A stretch of DNA of 64,000 bases from positions 20,115-84,114 of the forward strand of contig CAMYVY010000010.1 of the NCBI GenBank assembly GCA_947302715.1. Direction: 5' to 3'. The notes under the pieces were generated by a model that made no database searches, was not told the origin of the DNA, and was given only the letters and a program-made list of their open reading frames with translations. This DNA is from an uncultured Clostridia bacterium (lineage in GTDB: Bacteria; Bacillota; Clostridia; Peptostreptococcales; Anaerovoracaceae). This document shows, in pieces, positions 43,226-51,688 of the stretch. Positions within the stretch are counted from its first letter, which is position 1; the number at the start of each line of letters is the position of its first letter. The position numbers and the translations under genes were made by a program.

Positions 43226-44992
43226 GTGAAATTAGTAGTAATAGGCGGAGTGACCGGAGGAGCATCGACGGCGGCAAGAGTCAGGAGACTCGATCCGAGC
43301 GCGGAGATAGTTTTATTCGAGAGAGGACGTGACGTTTCTTTTTCTAATTGCGCTCTTCCTTACAGACTCTCGGATATAGTCGAGAGTTCGGAGGACCTGA
43401 TTTTGATGGACCCCGAAGACTTCAGACTTCGCCACAATATAGATGTTCATACCAAGAGTGAGGTTACGGAAATTGACAGAAAAGCAAAGACCGTAACAGT
43501 CAAAAATCTGAAGACCGGAAAAAGAAGAAAGGTCAAATACGACAAACTGATGCTTGCGCCCGGTGCCAATCCGATCCTTCCAAAGAGCATCAAAGGTATA
43601 GATTCGCCTAATGTCTTTACGGTCAGAAACGTAGAAGACATCGAGAAACTGAAGGCGCACATCGACTTTGAGGGGATAGAGAATGTCGCTGTTGTCGGCG
43701 GTGGATTCATCGGAATCGAAGTGGCGGAAAACATCAGAGAGAGTGGAAAGAACGTCAACTTGATAGAAGGTCTTCCGCAGATACTCGCGCCCTTTGATGA
43801 AGACATGGTCCAGATTCTGCAGAAAGAACTCATGGATAACGGCGTCAATCTTTATCTCGGAAGTACGGTAAAGGAAATCGGAAAGAGCTATGTGGTGGCA
43901 GAGAGCTCTGCCTCCCAGACAGCAAAGCCGGCAGCAAAGGCCGCGAAAGCAACAGCGAAAACCAAGGCAGCATCCGCGGGCATGATAAAGATCCCTGCAG
44001 ATATCGTCGTGATGGCGGTAGGCGTTGCTCCCGAAACTAAGCTCGCCAGAGAAGCCGGTCTCGAAATCGGAACGACAGGCTGCATCAAGGTAAATCACAA
44101 TTACCAAACATCCGATCCGGACATCTATGCGGTCGGTGATGCAGTAGAGATATACAATGCACTGGCACACAAGCCGGGCAAGCTCGCGCTTGCAGGACCT
44201 GCGCAGAGACAGGCTCGCCAGGCAGCGGATCACATGTATGGCATCCACAATACAAACAAGGGCTATATCGGATCGTCCTGCCTCAAGGTCTTCGGATTCA
44301 ATGCGGCATCGACAGGACTTAATGAACGAGCAGCAAAGGACGCGGGCTATTCCTTTGATTCCGTGCTCCTTTATCCGAACGACCATGTCGGCGTTTTGCC
44401 GGGAAGCAATTACGTCGCATTCAAATTGGTCTTCGAAGTACCGACCGGCAAGATCCTGGGCGCTCAGGCGATAAGCCGTGGCGAGGCGGTAAAGAGAGCC
44501 GACGTAATCGCCGCCATGATAACCATGGGCGGAACTCTGGAGGATCTAAAGGAACTCGAACTTTGTTATTCACCGGTCTACGGAACCGCCAAGGATATAG
44601 TGAACCTGGCTGCGCTCGTCGGACTGAATGTCCTCTACGATAACTTCAAGCAGGTTCACGTGAGCGAGGTTCGCGAGCTCGTTAAGAAGAAGGCATTCAT
44701 CCTCGATGTAAGAGAAGTCGGCGAATACGAAGAGGGTCACATCAAGGGCTCGACCAATATTCCGCTTTCGACGCTTTGGTCCAGGATGAAAGAGATACCG
44801 AAGGACAGGCCGGTCTACGTCCACTGCAGATCCGGACAAAGAAGCTATTATGCAGTTAGATATCTCTTGGGAAGCGGCTTTGACAATGTGGTAAATATCA
44901 GCGGAGGCTTCCTTGGAATCAGCTATTACGAATACTTTAGAGATAAGACTGAAAATAGAAGACCGATCGTAACGGCATATAATTTCGAGTAA
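43226..44992 (+). CDS. CoA-disulfide-reductase-like flavoprotein with rhodanese domain
   Basis: 588 residues. FAD/NAD(P)H pyridine nucleotide-disulfide oxidoreductase of the single-Cys type: GGVTGGAST for FAD, redox Cys42 in SFSNCALPY, NAD motif VVGGGFIGIEVAE and FAD motif DIYAVGDAVE. The C-terminal rhodanese domain has its cysteine in VHCRSGQRS. Could reduce CoA-disulfide, persulfides or polysulfide. A Lys/Ala-rich insert (about 228-252) interrupts the NAD domain. Start is GTG 43226, with GGAGGTGG just upstream; the earlier ATG at 43181 has no site. Not lipoamide dehydrogenase (no CxxxxC pair). Confidence 0.9.
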   Translation: MKLVVIGGVTGGASTAARVRRLDPSAEIVLFERGRDVSFSNCALPYRLSDIVESSEDLILMDPEDFRLRHNIDVHTKSEVTEIDRKAKTVTVKNLKTGKRRKVKYDKLMLAPGANPILPKSIKGIDSPNVFTVRNVEDIEKLKAHIDFEGIENVAVVGGGFIGIEVAENIRESGKNVNLIEGLPQILAPFDEDMVQILQKELMDNGVNLYLGSTVKEIGKSYVVAESSASQTAKPAAKAAKATAKTKAASAGMIKIPADIVVMAVGVAPETKLAREAGLEIGTTGCIKVNHNYQTSDPDIYAVGDAVEIYNALAHKPGKLALAGPAQRQARQAADHMYGIHNTNKGYIGSSCLKVFGFNAASTGLNERAAKDAGYSFDSVLLYPNDHVGVLPGSNYVAFKLVFEVPTGKILGAQAISRGEAVKRADVIAAMITMGGTLEDLKELELCYSPVYGTAKDIVNLAALVGLNVLYDNFKQVHVSEVRELVKKKAFILDVREVGEYEEGHIKGSTNIPLSTLWSRMKEIPKDRPVYVHCRSGQRSYYAVRYLLGSGFDNVVNISGGFLGISYYEYFRDKTENRRPIVTAYNFE

Positions 44993-45024
44993 GAGCTATT
45001 AGTCAAAATGAAGAGAGGTGCCTG

Positions 45025-45459
45025 ATGACAAAATTAACAGAAGCAAGAGCAAACGAAATGATGGAACAGGGATATCATTGTTCACAAGTGGTTGCTGAAC
45101 ATATTGCGGAAGAGTTTGGTTTGGATAGAGACTTTATGGTTAAGCTTACATCCGGACACGGTGGCGGATGCAACCACGGCGACACCTGCGGAGCGATAAG
45201 TGCGGCTATTATGGGCCTCAGCCTCAAGTATGGATTCACGGAATATGCAGAGGACGTCGATCAGATTCAAGCTGACAATGTCAGGGAATTGCAAGCGAGA
45301 TTCATCGAAAAGCATGGATCCGTACTTTGCAGAGATTTGCTGAACGGCTATGATGGCGCCGATCCGAATCGCGTCAGCCAAGAGGACACTTGGGACAAAT
45401 GCGGACTCTATTGCGAGGACGCGGCAGCCATCATGGATGAAATCATCGCACGCGGATAA
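45025..45459 (+). CDS. C_GCAxxG_C_C family protein
   Basis: 144 residues. Shows the family's spaced cysteines: GYHCSQVV, GGGCNHGDTCGAISAAIMGLSLKYG (here GDTCGAxxA in place of the textbook GCAxxG), LCRDLL and KCGLYCEDAA. The family is thought to bind metal or a redox cofactor and often sits beside oxidoreductases or transporters; no reaction is established. GAGAGGTG site. Part of the radical enzyme run. Confidence 0.88.
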   Translation: MTKLTEARANEMMEQGYHCSQVVAEHIAEEFGLDRDFMVKLTSGHGGGCNHGDTCGAISAAIMGLSLKYGFTEYAEDVDQIQADNVRELQARFIEKHGSVLCRDLLNGYDGADPNRVSQEDTWDKCGLYCEDAAAIMDEIIARG

Positions 45460-45544
45460 TGATACGTTGGCCTTGCAACGATCAAGATGAAATAATCAAA
45501 TTGAGAAGTGTAAACAATATTAGGACTAATTTGGGAGGTAAAAA

Positions 45545-46300
45545 ATGAGTGAGCGTAAAGTGGCAGTAATTACTGGGGCAACCGGCGGAATAGGAACCAG
45601 AGTAATTAGAAAGTTCTATGACAATGGTTATGATATCGCAATGCTGGATATTGCAGAAGAACCGCTAAAGGCACTTATCGAAAAAGAAGGCTATGACGAA
45701 AGTCGTGTCAGCTGGTATGTGCTCAATATCAGCAGCGAAGATCAGGTAAAGAGCACGATTGAAGCCATCAAAGAGAAATGTGGCAGGATCGATGCACTTG
45801 TAAATATCGCCGGAGTACTTGGCAAATATAATACGACCGAGGAATATGGCTTTGATAATTTCAGAAAAATTTACGAGATAAACGTATTCGGACCATTCCT
45901 TACAATGATGTATGCTCTTCCAATCATGAGAGAGCAGGGCAGCGGCGCCATCGTAAACTTTGGTTCCGTATCCGGAATGACCGGCTATACTTATGAGATC
46001 GGATACGGCTCCAGCAAATGGGCAGTAATCGGAATGACAAAGAACGTAGCCAACGAATATGGTCAGTACGGTGTCCGCGCAAATTCCATCTCACCGGGAT
46101 GGGTAAATACCAATATGTTCAAGAATTCGCTCGTCGACTATGCCGAACAATTCGGCAAGGGCGAAGTTACACTTGGACCCATGGGAAGACCTGCAGAACC
46201 ACAAGAGATCGCAAATGTGGTATACTTCCTATGTACAGACGAAGCATCCTACATCAACGGATCCAATATTCTGGTTGATGGCGGCATGATGCTTGGATAA
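45545..46300 (+). CDS. SDR-family NAD(P)-dependent oxidoreductase
   Basis: 251 residues, classical SDR. Cofactor loop TGATGGIGTRV, NIAGVLG, catalytic Ser in NFGSVSGM, Tyr and Lys in YGSSKWAVIG, and the C-terminal NVVYFLCTDEASYINGSNILVDGG. It should interconvert an alcohol and a carbonyl. In this cluster it could reduce the carbonyl product expected from a radical dehydration or cleavage (inference). GGGAGG before ATG. Confidence 0.93.
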   Translation: MSERKVAVITGATGGIGTRVIRKFYDNGYDIAMLDIAEEPLKALIEKEGYDESRVSWYVLNISSEDQVKSTIEAIKEKCGRIDALVNIAGVLGKYNTTEEYGFDNFRKIYEINVFGPFLTMMYALPIMREQGSGAIVNFGSVSGMTGYTYEIGYGSSKWAVIGMTKNVANEYGQYGVRANSISPGWVNTNMFKNSLVDYAEQFGKGEVTLGPMGRPAEPQEIANVVYFLCTDEASYINGSNILVDGGMMLG

Positions 46301-46325
46301 AAGCGCAATATAAAAAGGAAACGTA

Positions 46326-46832
46326 ATGGCGAACATAAACGACTACGGATTAATAAACATAACCGAGGACGACATCAATTCAGAAGAACTGATTAAAGTT
46401 ATGCAAAAATACGAAAGCAACTCCAAGATGTGGAAGTATTCACTCTTTGCATTTCTTATTGCCCTGGCTGCGGACTATTTGCTTGGAAGTTTCATGGGCA
46501 AAGATGTCCAAGGAGGGTTTAACTTCACAAAGCTTGGTACGTTCTTGGTTATATTCATAACGCTCTGCTTTATTGTATTCGTTGTTTGTCTTATTCGCGA
46601 AAGCCGAATCCTAAAAAAGAAATGGACTTGCCCAAAGTGCGGGCAGAAGCTGCCGTACTACATCTCAAAAAGTGGTGGCAATGGTCGTTTTGGCAACAAG
46701 GAAATACTTGACGGCTTTGATAGGGCGAATGTGACGATGGGACGTGTGGGCGAAAAGCCGTTCATCATTCCTCATCACTGTCCCGGCTGTCGCGAACTCT
46801 TCCTAAAGAACAAGGCACCCACTAACAAATAG
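46326..46832 (+). CDS. membrane protein with zinc-ribbon-like tail, unknown
   Basis: 168 residues; family not recognised. Two membrane helices (FAFLIALAADYLLG region, about 43-57, and LVIFITLCFIVFVVCLI, about 75-92), then a cytoplasmic part with two Cys pairs (CPKCGQKLPYY and HHCPGCRELF) that can bind one zinc ion. AAGGAAACGTA before ATG; 25 bp after the SDR gene, so probably co-transcribed. Confidence 0.7.
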   Translation: MANINDYGLINITEDDINSEELIKVMQKYESNSKMWKYSLFAFLIALAADYLLGSFMGKDVQGGFNFTKLGTFLVIFITLCFIVFVVCLIRESRILKKKWTCPKCGQKLPYYISKSGGNGRFGNKEILDGFDRANVTMGRVGEKPFIIPHHCPGCRELFLKNKAPTNK

Positions 46833-46893
46833 CGGCTTCCGGCCCCAAGCATAGCCGCAAGAAATCACGTAAAAATATAAGACTAACACATAA

Positions 46894-46921
46894 TTGACAA
46901 CATGAAGGTGTGGGTGATAAA
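46894..46921 (+). promoter_or_regulatory. promoter of the glycine cleavage operon
   Basis: TTGACA (46894-46899), 16-bp spacer, GATAAA (46916-46921), placing the start about 30 bp before the riboswitch. Confidence 0.6.
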
Positions 46922-46957
46922 CTGAAGGGGCTTTAAAACTAAATATATCGGATGAAT

Positions 46958-47162
46958 GACCCGAGAGAGACCGCTTGGTTTGTATGAACGATAGCTTTAC
47001 AAATACATGGTGGCGCCGAAGGTGAATGCAAAAACTCTCAGGCAAAAGGATCGGGTCAGGACGATACTTCGGAAAGTGCGGCTTTGACCGTACACCAAAG
47101 GTGCAACCCGCAGATGGCAGTTTAGCAAAGCCAACTGTGGAGAATCTCTCAGGTTATGACGG
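46958..47162 (+). promoter_or_regulatory. tandem glycine riboswitch (gcvT motif)
   Basis: Aptamer 1 (46958-47057) is closed by gacccga/tcgggtc and has the core gcgccgaaggtgaa ... aactctcaggcaaaagga. Aptamer 2 (about 47070-47162) has accaaaggtgcaa ... aatctctcaggttatgacgga. The linker between them is short, as in known tandem glycine switches. Followed by a terminator before gcvT-glyA, so glycine binding should permit read-through. Confidence 0.94.
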
Positions 47163-47203
47163 AGGCAATAGACTTTTAGGAGTCTTTTTGCCTTCGTTTT
47201 TTA
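47163..47203 (+). terminator. expression-platform terminator of the glycine riboswitch
   Basis: Stem aggcaa-agact/agtct-ttgcct (47163-47174, 47181-47193), then cgttttttatt. The aptamer 2 closing bases (gacggagg) overlap its 5' side, which suits ligand-controlled termination. Confidence 0.88.
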
Positions 47204-47234
47204 TTAGAAAAGGAACAATTGAAAGGAACAATTC

Positions 47235-49883
47235 ATGGACAATCTAAAACGCACACAACTTTACGACCAGCATGTAAGTTTGGGAGCCACAATGGTGGAC
47301 TTTGGTGGATGGGAAATGCCTGTTCAATACCCATCGGGCATCGTAGCAGAGCATCTTTATACCAGAAGTTTTTGCTCGTTGTTCGATGTATCCCATATGG
47401 GAAGACTCCTCATAGAGGGGAAGGATCGAGTCGCATTCCTCCAGCATGTGCTTACGAGCAACGTTGGCGGTCTTGATGAAAACATGGCACAATACGCCAT
47501 AATCCCTGACGAAGACGGTAGTGCAGTCGATGACGCCTATCTCTATCGCTTCGAAGAAGATAATCTTTTGTTGGTCGTCAACGCTTCAAACACAGACAAG
47601 GACATCGCGCATCTGGAGAAGTACATCAAAGATTTTGATTGCACCATGAAGAATATATCCTCCGAATGGGCAGCTGTTGCGGTTCAGGGACCAAAGAGCA
47701 AGGAGCTCCTCATGACTCTCTCGGGCGAGGAGCATATAACCGAGCCGGTAAAGAATGCACTTAACATTCTGTCGCTCGAAGGACACGAAGCCTACATCGC
47801 AAAGACAGGTTATACGGGAGAACCCATCGGATACGAAGTATATGTGAAGTCTGAAGACGTCACTTGGCTCTGGAACAGGCTTATGGATTTGGGAGCAAAG
47901 CCGGCAGGCCTCGGCGCGCGCGATACCCTGAGACTTGAATCCGGCATGCCACTCTATGGTCATGAGCTTGGACAAGATCCGGATGGAAACAATATCCCGA
48001 TTTTTGCGATTCCTTTAGCCAAGTTTGCGGTAAGCTTCTCCGACAGCAAGGGCGACTATGTGGGCCGCAGCGCACTGGAAAAGCAAAGCGATGCGTTTAA
48101 GAAAATCATGAACAGAGATTATTCGCTCATCGCCGATTTACCAAAGAGCATCAAGCCTATAACTCTCATAGATAGAGGAGTCATGAGGGCCGGGATGCCT
48201 GTGTTCAGAGGCGAAGAGCAGATAGGCTGGGTAACCAGCGGAACCATGGTTCCGTATTTTGAGTCCGAAGGCGAAGGCCTCGAAACCATCATCAAGGAAG
48301 ACTCGGCGAAGAGAGCGATTGGCCTCGCATACATTTCCAGCGACGTACTCGAGGATGACGAGGTTGAGGTCGATGTCAGAGGAAAGCGCCTTAAAGCAGT
48401 GATTCCCGAGAAGCACCTCGATTCTCTTGCTCCGCCATATGCAAGACCTATCATCTATGGACACGAACTCAAGGAGAAGGAGGAACCCAAGGGTTCAAAT
48501 CTTGAAAAAGCCATCAACCTTCTAAAGAAGGCGGAGGAAAATCATATTTGGCGTCAAAAGAATTGCATAAACCTGATTCCGTCGGAGAACACACCAAGCA
48601 GAGCCGTTCAGATGCTTTGCGCCAGCGATCCTTCATGCAGGTATGCCGAGCATAAAAAGGTAAAATCATTCTACGACAAAGACATTTTCTATTATCAGGG
48701 AACCGGCTTCATCGACGAGGTCGAGCACCTGGCAGTGGAAGAAATGAAGAAATACTTTGAGTGCACGGAAGTTGAAACGAGAGTAATCAGCGGACAGATG
48801 TCAAATATGTGCGCATTCTCGGCACTTATGGATTGGAAGAACAGACTGGATAGAAAGAATACTCCAAAGAGGCTCGGATACATCCTGAACAATCACATCA
48901 TCAAAGGCGGACACCTATCTGCACAGCCGATGGGCGCACTTCACGACTATGTAGCCGTTGATCCTGTGACGGAAAAGAGCGCAGTTGTGAACTTCCCCGT
49001 TCTTAAAGAGAATCCGTTTAAAATCGACGTTGAGGAAACCAAGAAAGTCATAGAAAAATATAGACCTGAATTCATCATATTCGGAAAGAGCATGGTGATT
49101 CACAAGGAACCCGTGGCTGAAATCCGTAAATTCGTTGACGAAATGGGCCTTGAAACCACAATTATGTATGACATGGCACATGTCCTGGGCTTAGTCGGCG
49201 ATTACTTCCAGAAGCCGTTTGAAGAGGGGGCAGAGATAGTAACAGGTTCTACTCACAAGACATTCTTCGGCCCACAGAGAGGTGTGGTTGCGGTGAACTA
49301 CAAAGAGGATGAACTAAAGTATGGTCTTTGGCAGACAATCGAAACGAGAGCATTCCCCGGAAGTGTCTCCAACCATCACCTTGGAACCCAGCTTGGACTT
49401 CTCATGGCAGCCTACGAGATGAACCACTTCAAGAACGACTATCAGAAAGCGGTTGTAGAAAATGCGAAGAGCTTCGCCAAGTCACTTAAGGCTGCGGGCC
49501 TTGATGTCTACGGCGATCCTGCGATCGATTATACTGAGACCCATCAGGTTCTTGTATCCGTTGGTTACGGCGATGGTGCGGAAATCGCAAATCGCCTGGA
49601 GAGAAACAACGTGATAGTGAACTATCAGGCGACACCGGAAGAGGAAGGCTTCACAGCCTCCGGTGCTCTAAGAATCGGCGTTGAAGAAATGACAAGATTC
49701 GGCTTCGGTACATCCGAATTCGAAAAGCTTGCAGAACTCATGGCAGACTGCATTTTAAGGAACAAAGACATCTCCGAGGATATTTCCAAAATGAGAAGCG
49801 AATATACTGAAATGAAATATTGCTTCAGCGACAAGGAGTTTGGCGATGCACTTGAATCCTTTGCGGGAAAAATCGGATTCTAA
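47235..49883 (+). CDS. fused aminomethyltransferase (GcvT) - serine hydroxymethyltransferase-like (GlyA) protein
   Basis: 882 residues, two enzymes in one chain. Residues 1-~405 are GcvT: TQLYDQHVSLGATMVDFGGWEMPVQ, SHMGRLLIEG, GYTGEPIGYEVYV, GLGARDTLRLESGMPLYGHEL. It takes the aminomethyl group from GcvH to tetrahydrofolate. After an acidic/Lys linker (KEKEEPKGSN), residues ~415-882 are SHMT-like: NLIPSENTPSRAVQ, the PLP-lysine block GSTHKTFFGPQRG, YDMAHVLGLVGDYF. The product of the first domain, methylene-THF, is the substrate of the second, giving serine from glycine. Single open frame, no ribosome site at the junction; AAAGGAAC before ATG. The SHMT half is divergent from housekeeping GlyA. 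Confidence 0.93.
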   Translation: MDNLKRTQLYDQHVSLGATMVDFGGWEMPVQYPSGIVAEHLYTRSFCSLFDVSHMGRLLIEGKDRVAFLQHVLTSNVGGLDENMAQYAIIPDEDGSAVDDAYLYRFEEDNLLLVVNASNTDKDIAHLEKYIKDFDCTMKNISSEWAAVAVQGPKSKELLMTLSGEEHITEPVKNALNILSLEGHEAYIAKTGYTGEPIGYEVYVKSEDVTWLWNRLMDLGAKPAGLGARDTLRLESGMPLYGHELGQDPDGNNIPIFAIPLAKFAVSFSDSKGDYVGRSALEKQSDAFKKIMNRDYSLIADLPKSIKPITLIDRGVMRAGMPVFRGEEQIGWVTSGTMVPYFESEGEGLETIIKEDSAKRAIGLAYISSDVLEDDEVEVDVRGKRLKAVIPEKHLDSLAPPYARPIIYGHELKEKEEPKGSNLEKAINLLKKAEENHIWRQKNCINLIPSENTPSRAVQMLCASDPSCRYAEHKKVKSFYDKDIFYYQGTGFIDEVEHLAVEEMKKYFECTEVETRVISGQMSNMCAFSALMDWKNRLDRKNTPKRLGYILNNHIIKGGHLSAQPMGALHDYVAVDPVTEKSAVVNFPVLKENPFKIDVEETKKVIEKYRPEFIIFGKSMVIHKEPVAEIRKFVDEMGLETTIMYDMAHVLGLVGDYFQKPFEEGAEIVTGSTHKTFFGPQRGVVAVNYKEDELKYGLWQTIETRAFPGSVSNHHLGTQLGLLMAAYEMNHFKNDYQKAVVENAKSFAKSLKAAGLDVYGDPAIDYTETHQVLVSVGYGDGAEIANRLERNNVIVNYQATPEEEGFTASGALRIGVEEMTRFGFGTSEFEKLAELMADCILRNKDISEDISKMRSEYTEMKYCFSDKEFGDALESFAGKIGF

Positions 49884-49946
49884 AAATCAGGAGTCAATTA
49901 TAAGTCAATTATAAACAAGATAAGTTTTATCATAAAGGAGGACGAA

Positions 49947-50324
49947 ATGAATTTTCCAACAGAACTTAAGTACAGCAAATCTCATGAATGGGTGAAGATG
50001 GACGGTGAAACCGCTGTTATCGGCATTTCCGATTTTGCTCAGGATGCACTCGGTGACGTGGTCTTCGTAAATCTTCCGGAGGTAGGCGACGATGTAACAT
50101 CAGAGGAAGCTTTTGGTGACGTTGAATCCGTCAAAGCTGTCAGTGACCTAATCAGCCCAGTAACCGGAACCGTTGTAGAAATCAACGAGGATCTCTTGGA
50201 TTCACCGGAACTTCTAAACGAGGACCCGTACGGCGCATGGCTCATCAAAGTTGAAGAGATTGCGGATACAGAAGAACTACTTGACGCCGAAGCTTACGAG
50301 GCTTTTTGTAAAGAAGAACAGTAA
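49947..50324 (+). CDS. gcvH: glycine cleavage system H protein
   Basis: 125 residues, full length. Lipoyl carrier that shuttles the aminomethyl group from GcvP to GcvT. The lipoylated lysine lies in [16 protein letters not shown]-terminal [14 protein letters not shown] and C-terminal [11 protein letters not shown] are typical. AAAGGAGG before ATG. Second gene of the riboswitch operon. Confidence 0.97.
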   Translation: MNFPTELKYSKSHEWVKMDGETAVIGISDFAQDALGDVVFVNLPEVGDDVTSEEAFGDVESVKAVSDLISPVTGTVVEINEDLLDSPELLNEDPYGAWLIKVEEIADTEELLDAEAYEAFCKEEQ

Positions 50325-50338
50325 ACACGGAGGACATT

Positions 50339-51688
50339 ATGAGCTACGTACCTTCCACTCCCGAGCAAAGAGAGGAAATGCTCCGCACCGTCGGAGTCTC
50401 TGATTACCGGGAGCTATATCAAGACGTGCCGAAGGGCATGCTTCTTGACCACGCCCTAAATATCCCGAGCGGGATGAGCGAATTGGAAGTGGTCAGAGAA
50501 ATGAGCAAAATTGCATCCAAGAACAAGGTGTACAAAACTATTCTTAGAGGTGCAGGCGCTTACGACCACTATATACCTGCCGTTGTAAAATCGATTCCGG
50601 CGAAGGAAGAATTCTTGACAGCGTATACGCCCTATCAGGCTGAAATGAGCCAAGGCGTGCTTCAATCCATCTTCGAGTATCAGACGATGATTTGTGAACT
50701 GACCGGAATGGATGTTTCGAATGCTTCCGTCTACGACGGAGCGAGTGCAGCCGCCGAAGCAGCAGCTATGTGCAGGGACAGAAAGCGTAAAATCACTTTG
50801 ATATCCGGAGCAGCAAATCCCGATGTCATAAATACGGTTCGCACATACTGCTACGGCACAGGGGACGAATTAAAAATTGTCCCCGTCAAAGACGGCAAGA
50901 CGGATCTTGATGCACTTAAAGAGATGCTGACTGAAAGTGTTGCGTCGTTCTATCTGCAGCAGCCAAACTTCTTCGGCCAAATTGAAGATGCTACGGCTGC
51001 AGGAAGCCTTGTTCATGAGGCAGGGGCGATGTACATCATGGGAGTAAACCCTATTTCCTTGGGACTGCTAAAGACTCCTAAAGAATGCGGCGCTGATGTT
51101 GCTGTAGGCGAAGGACAGCCGCTCGGTCTTCCGCTGGGATACGGCGGTCCGTACCTTGGATTCATGGCGACAACATCAAAGCACATGAGAAAATTACCCG
51201 GTAGAATCGTCGGCCAGACGACGGACCATGATGGGAACCGTGCCTTTGTTCTATCACTTCAGGCGAGAGAGCAGCACATAAGAAGAGAAAAAGCAAGCAG
51301 CAATATCTGCTCAAACGAAGCACTTTGCGCGCTTACGGCTGCTGTCTATTTATCGGTCATGGGACCGGAAGGACTGAAGGAGGTTGCGAACCAAAGCATG
51401 GCCAAGGCTCATTACCTCGCGAATAAGCTTTCAGAGATTCCGGGATTGGAACTTGCGTACAAAGGTACCTTCTTCAATGAATTCGTGACAACATTCGGAA
51501 GTACGGAGAATTCCGACGCGAGTAAGGAAGTACTTAAAGCACTTTCCGATAACGGCATATTGGGTGGGCTACCGATTACTATCCAAAATGGATCTATAAA
51601 CGCCATACTTTGGTGCGCCACTGAAAAAGTCTCTAAGGAAGAGATGGATAGAGCAGTGGAGACAGTGAAGGAGGTGCTTTCAAAATGA
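50339..51688 (+). CDS. gcvPA: glycine dehydrogenase (decarboxylating) subunit 1
   Basis: 449 residues; N-terminal half of the split P protein that decarboxylates glycine. Family blocks: MSYVPSTPEQREEML, YTPYQAEMSQGVLQSIFEYQTMICELTGMDVSNASVYDG (split form), PLGYGGPYLGFMA, RKLPGRIVGQTTD. CGGAGG before ATG, 14 bp after gcvH. It overlaps gcvPB by 4 bp, as expected for subunits made in equal amounts. Confidence 0.97.
   Translation: MSYVPSTPEQREEMLRTVGVSDYRELYQDVPKGMLLDHALNIPSGMSELEVVREMSKIASKNKVYKTILRGAGAYDHYIPAVVKSIPAKEEFLTAYTPYQAEMSQGVLQSIFEYQTMICELTGMDVSNASVYDGASAAAEAAAMCRDRKRKITLISGAANPDVINTVRTYCYGTGDELKIVPVKDGKTDLDALKEMLTESVASFYLQQPNFFGQIEDATAAGSLVHEAGAMYIMGVNPISLGLLKTPKECGADVAVGEGQPLGLPLGYGGPYLGFMATTSKHMRKLPGRIVGQTTDHDGNRAFVLSLQAREQHIRREKASSNICSNEALCALTAAVYLSVMGPEGLKEVANQSMAKAHYLANKLSEIPGLELAYKGTFFNEFVTTFGSTENSDASKEVLKALSDNGILGGLPITIQNGSINAILWCATEKVSKEEMDRAVETVKEVLSK

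Noticed and set aside
43313..44386. 357-codon minus-strand frame opposite the flavoprotein
   Set aside because: Fully antisense to conserved FAD/NAD motifs; no start-site support.
43226..44992. Lipoamide dehydrogenase for the glycine cleavage system
   Set aside because: It has a single redox cysteine (SNCALPY) and a rhodanese tail, not the CxxxxC disulfide of lipoamide dehydrogenases.
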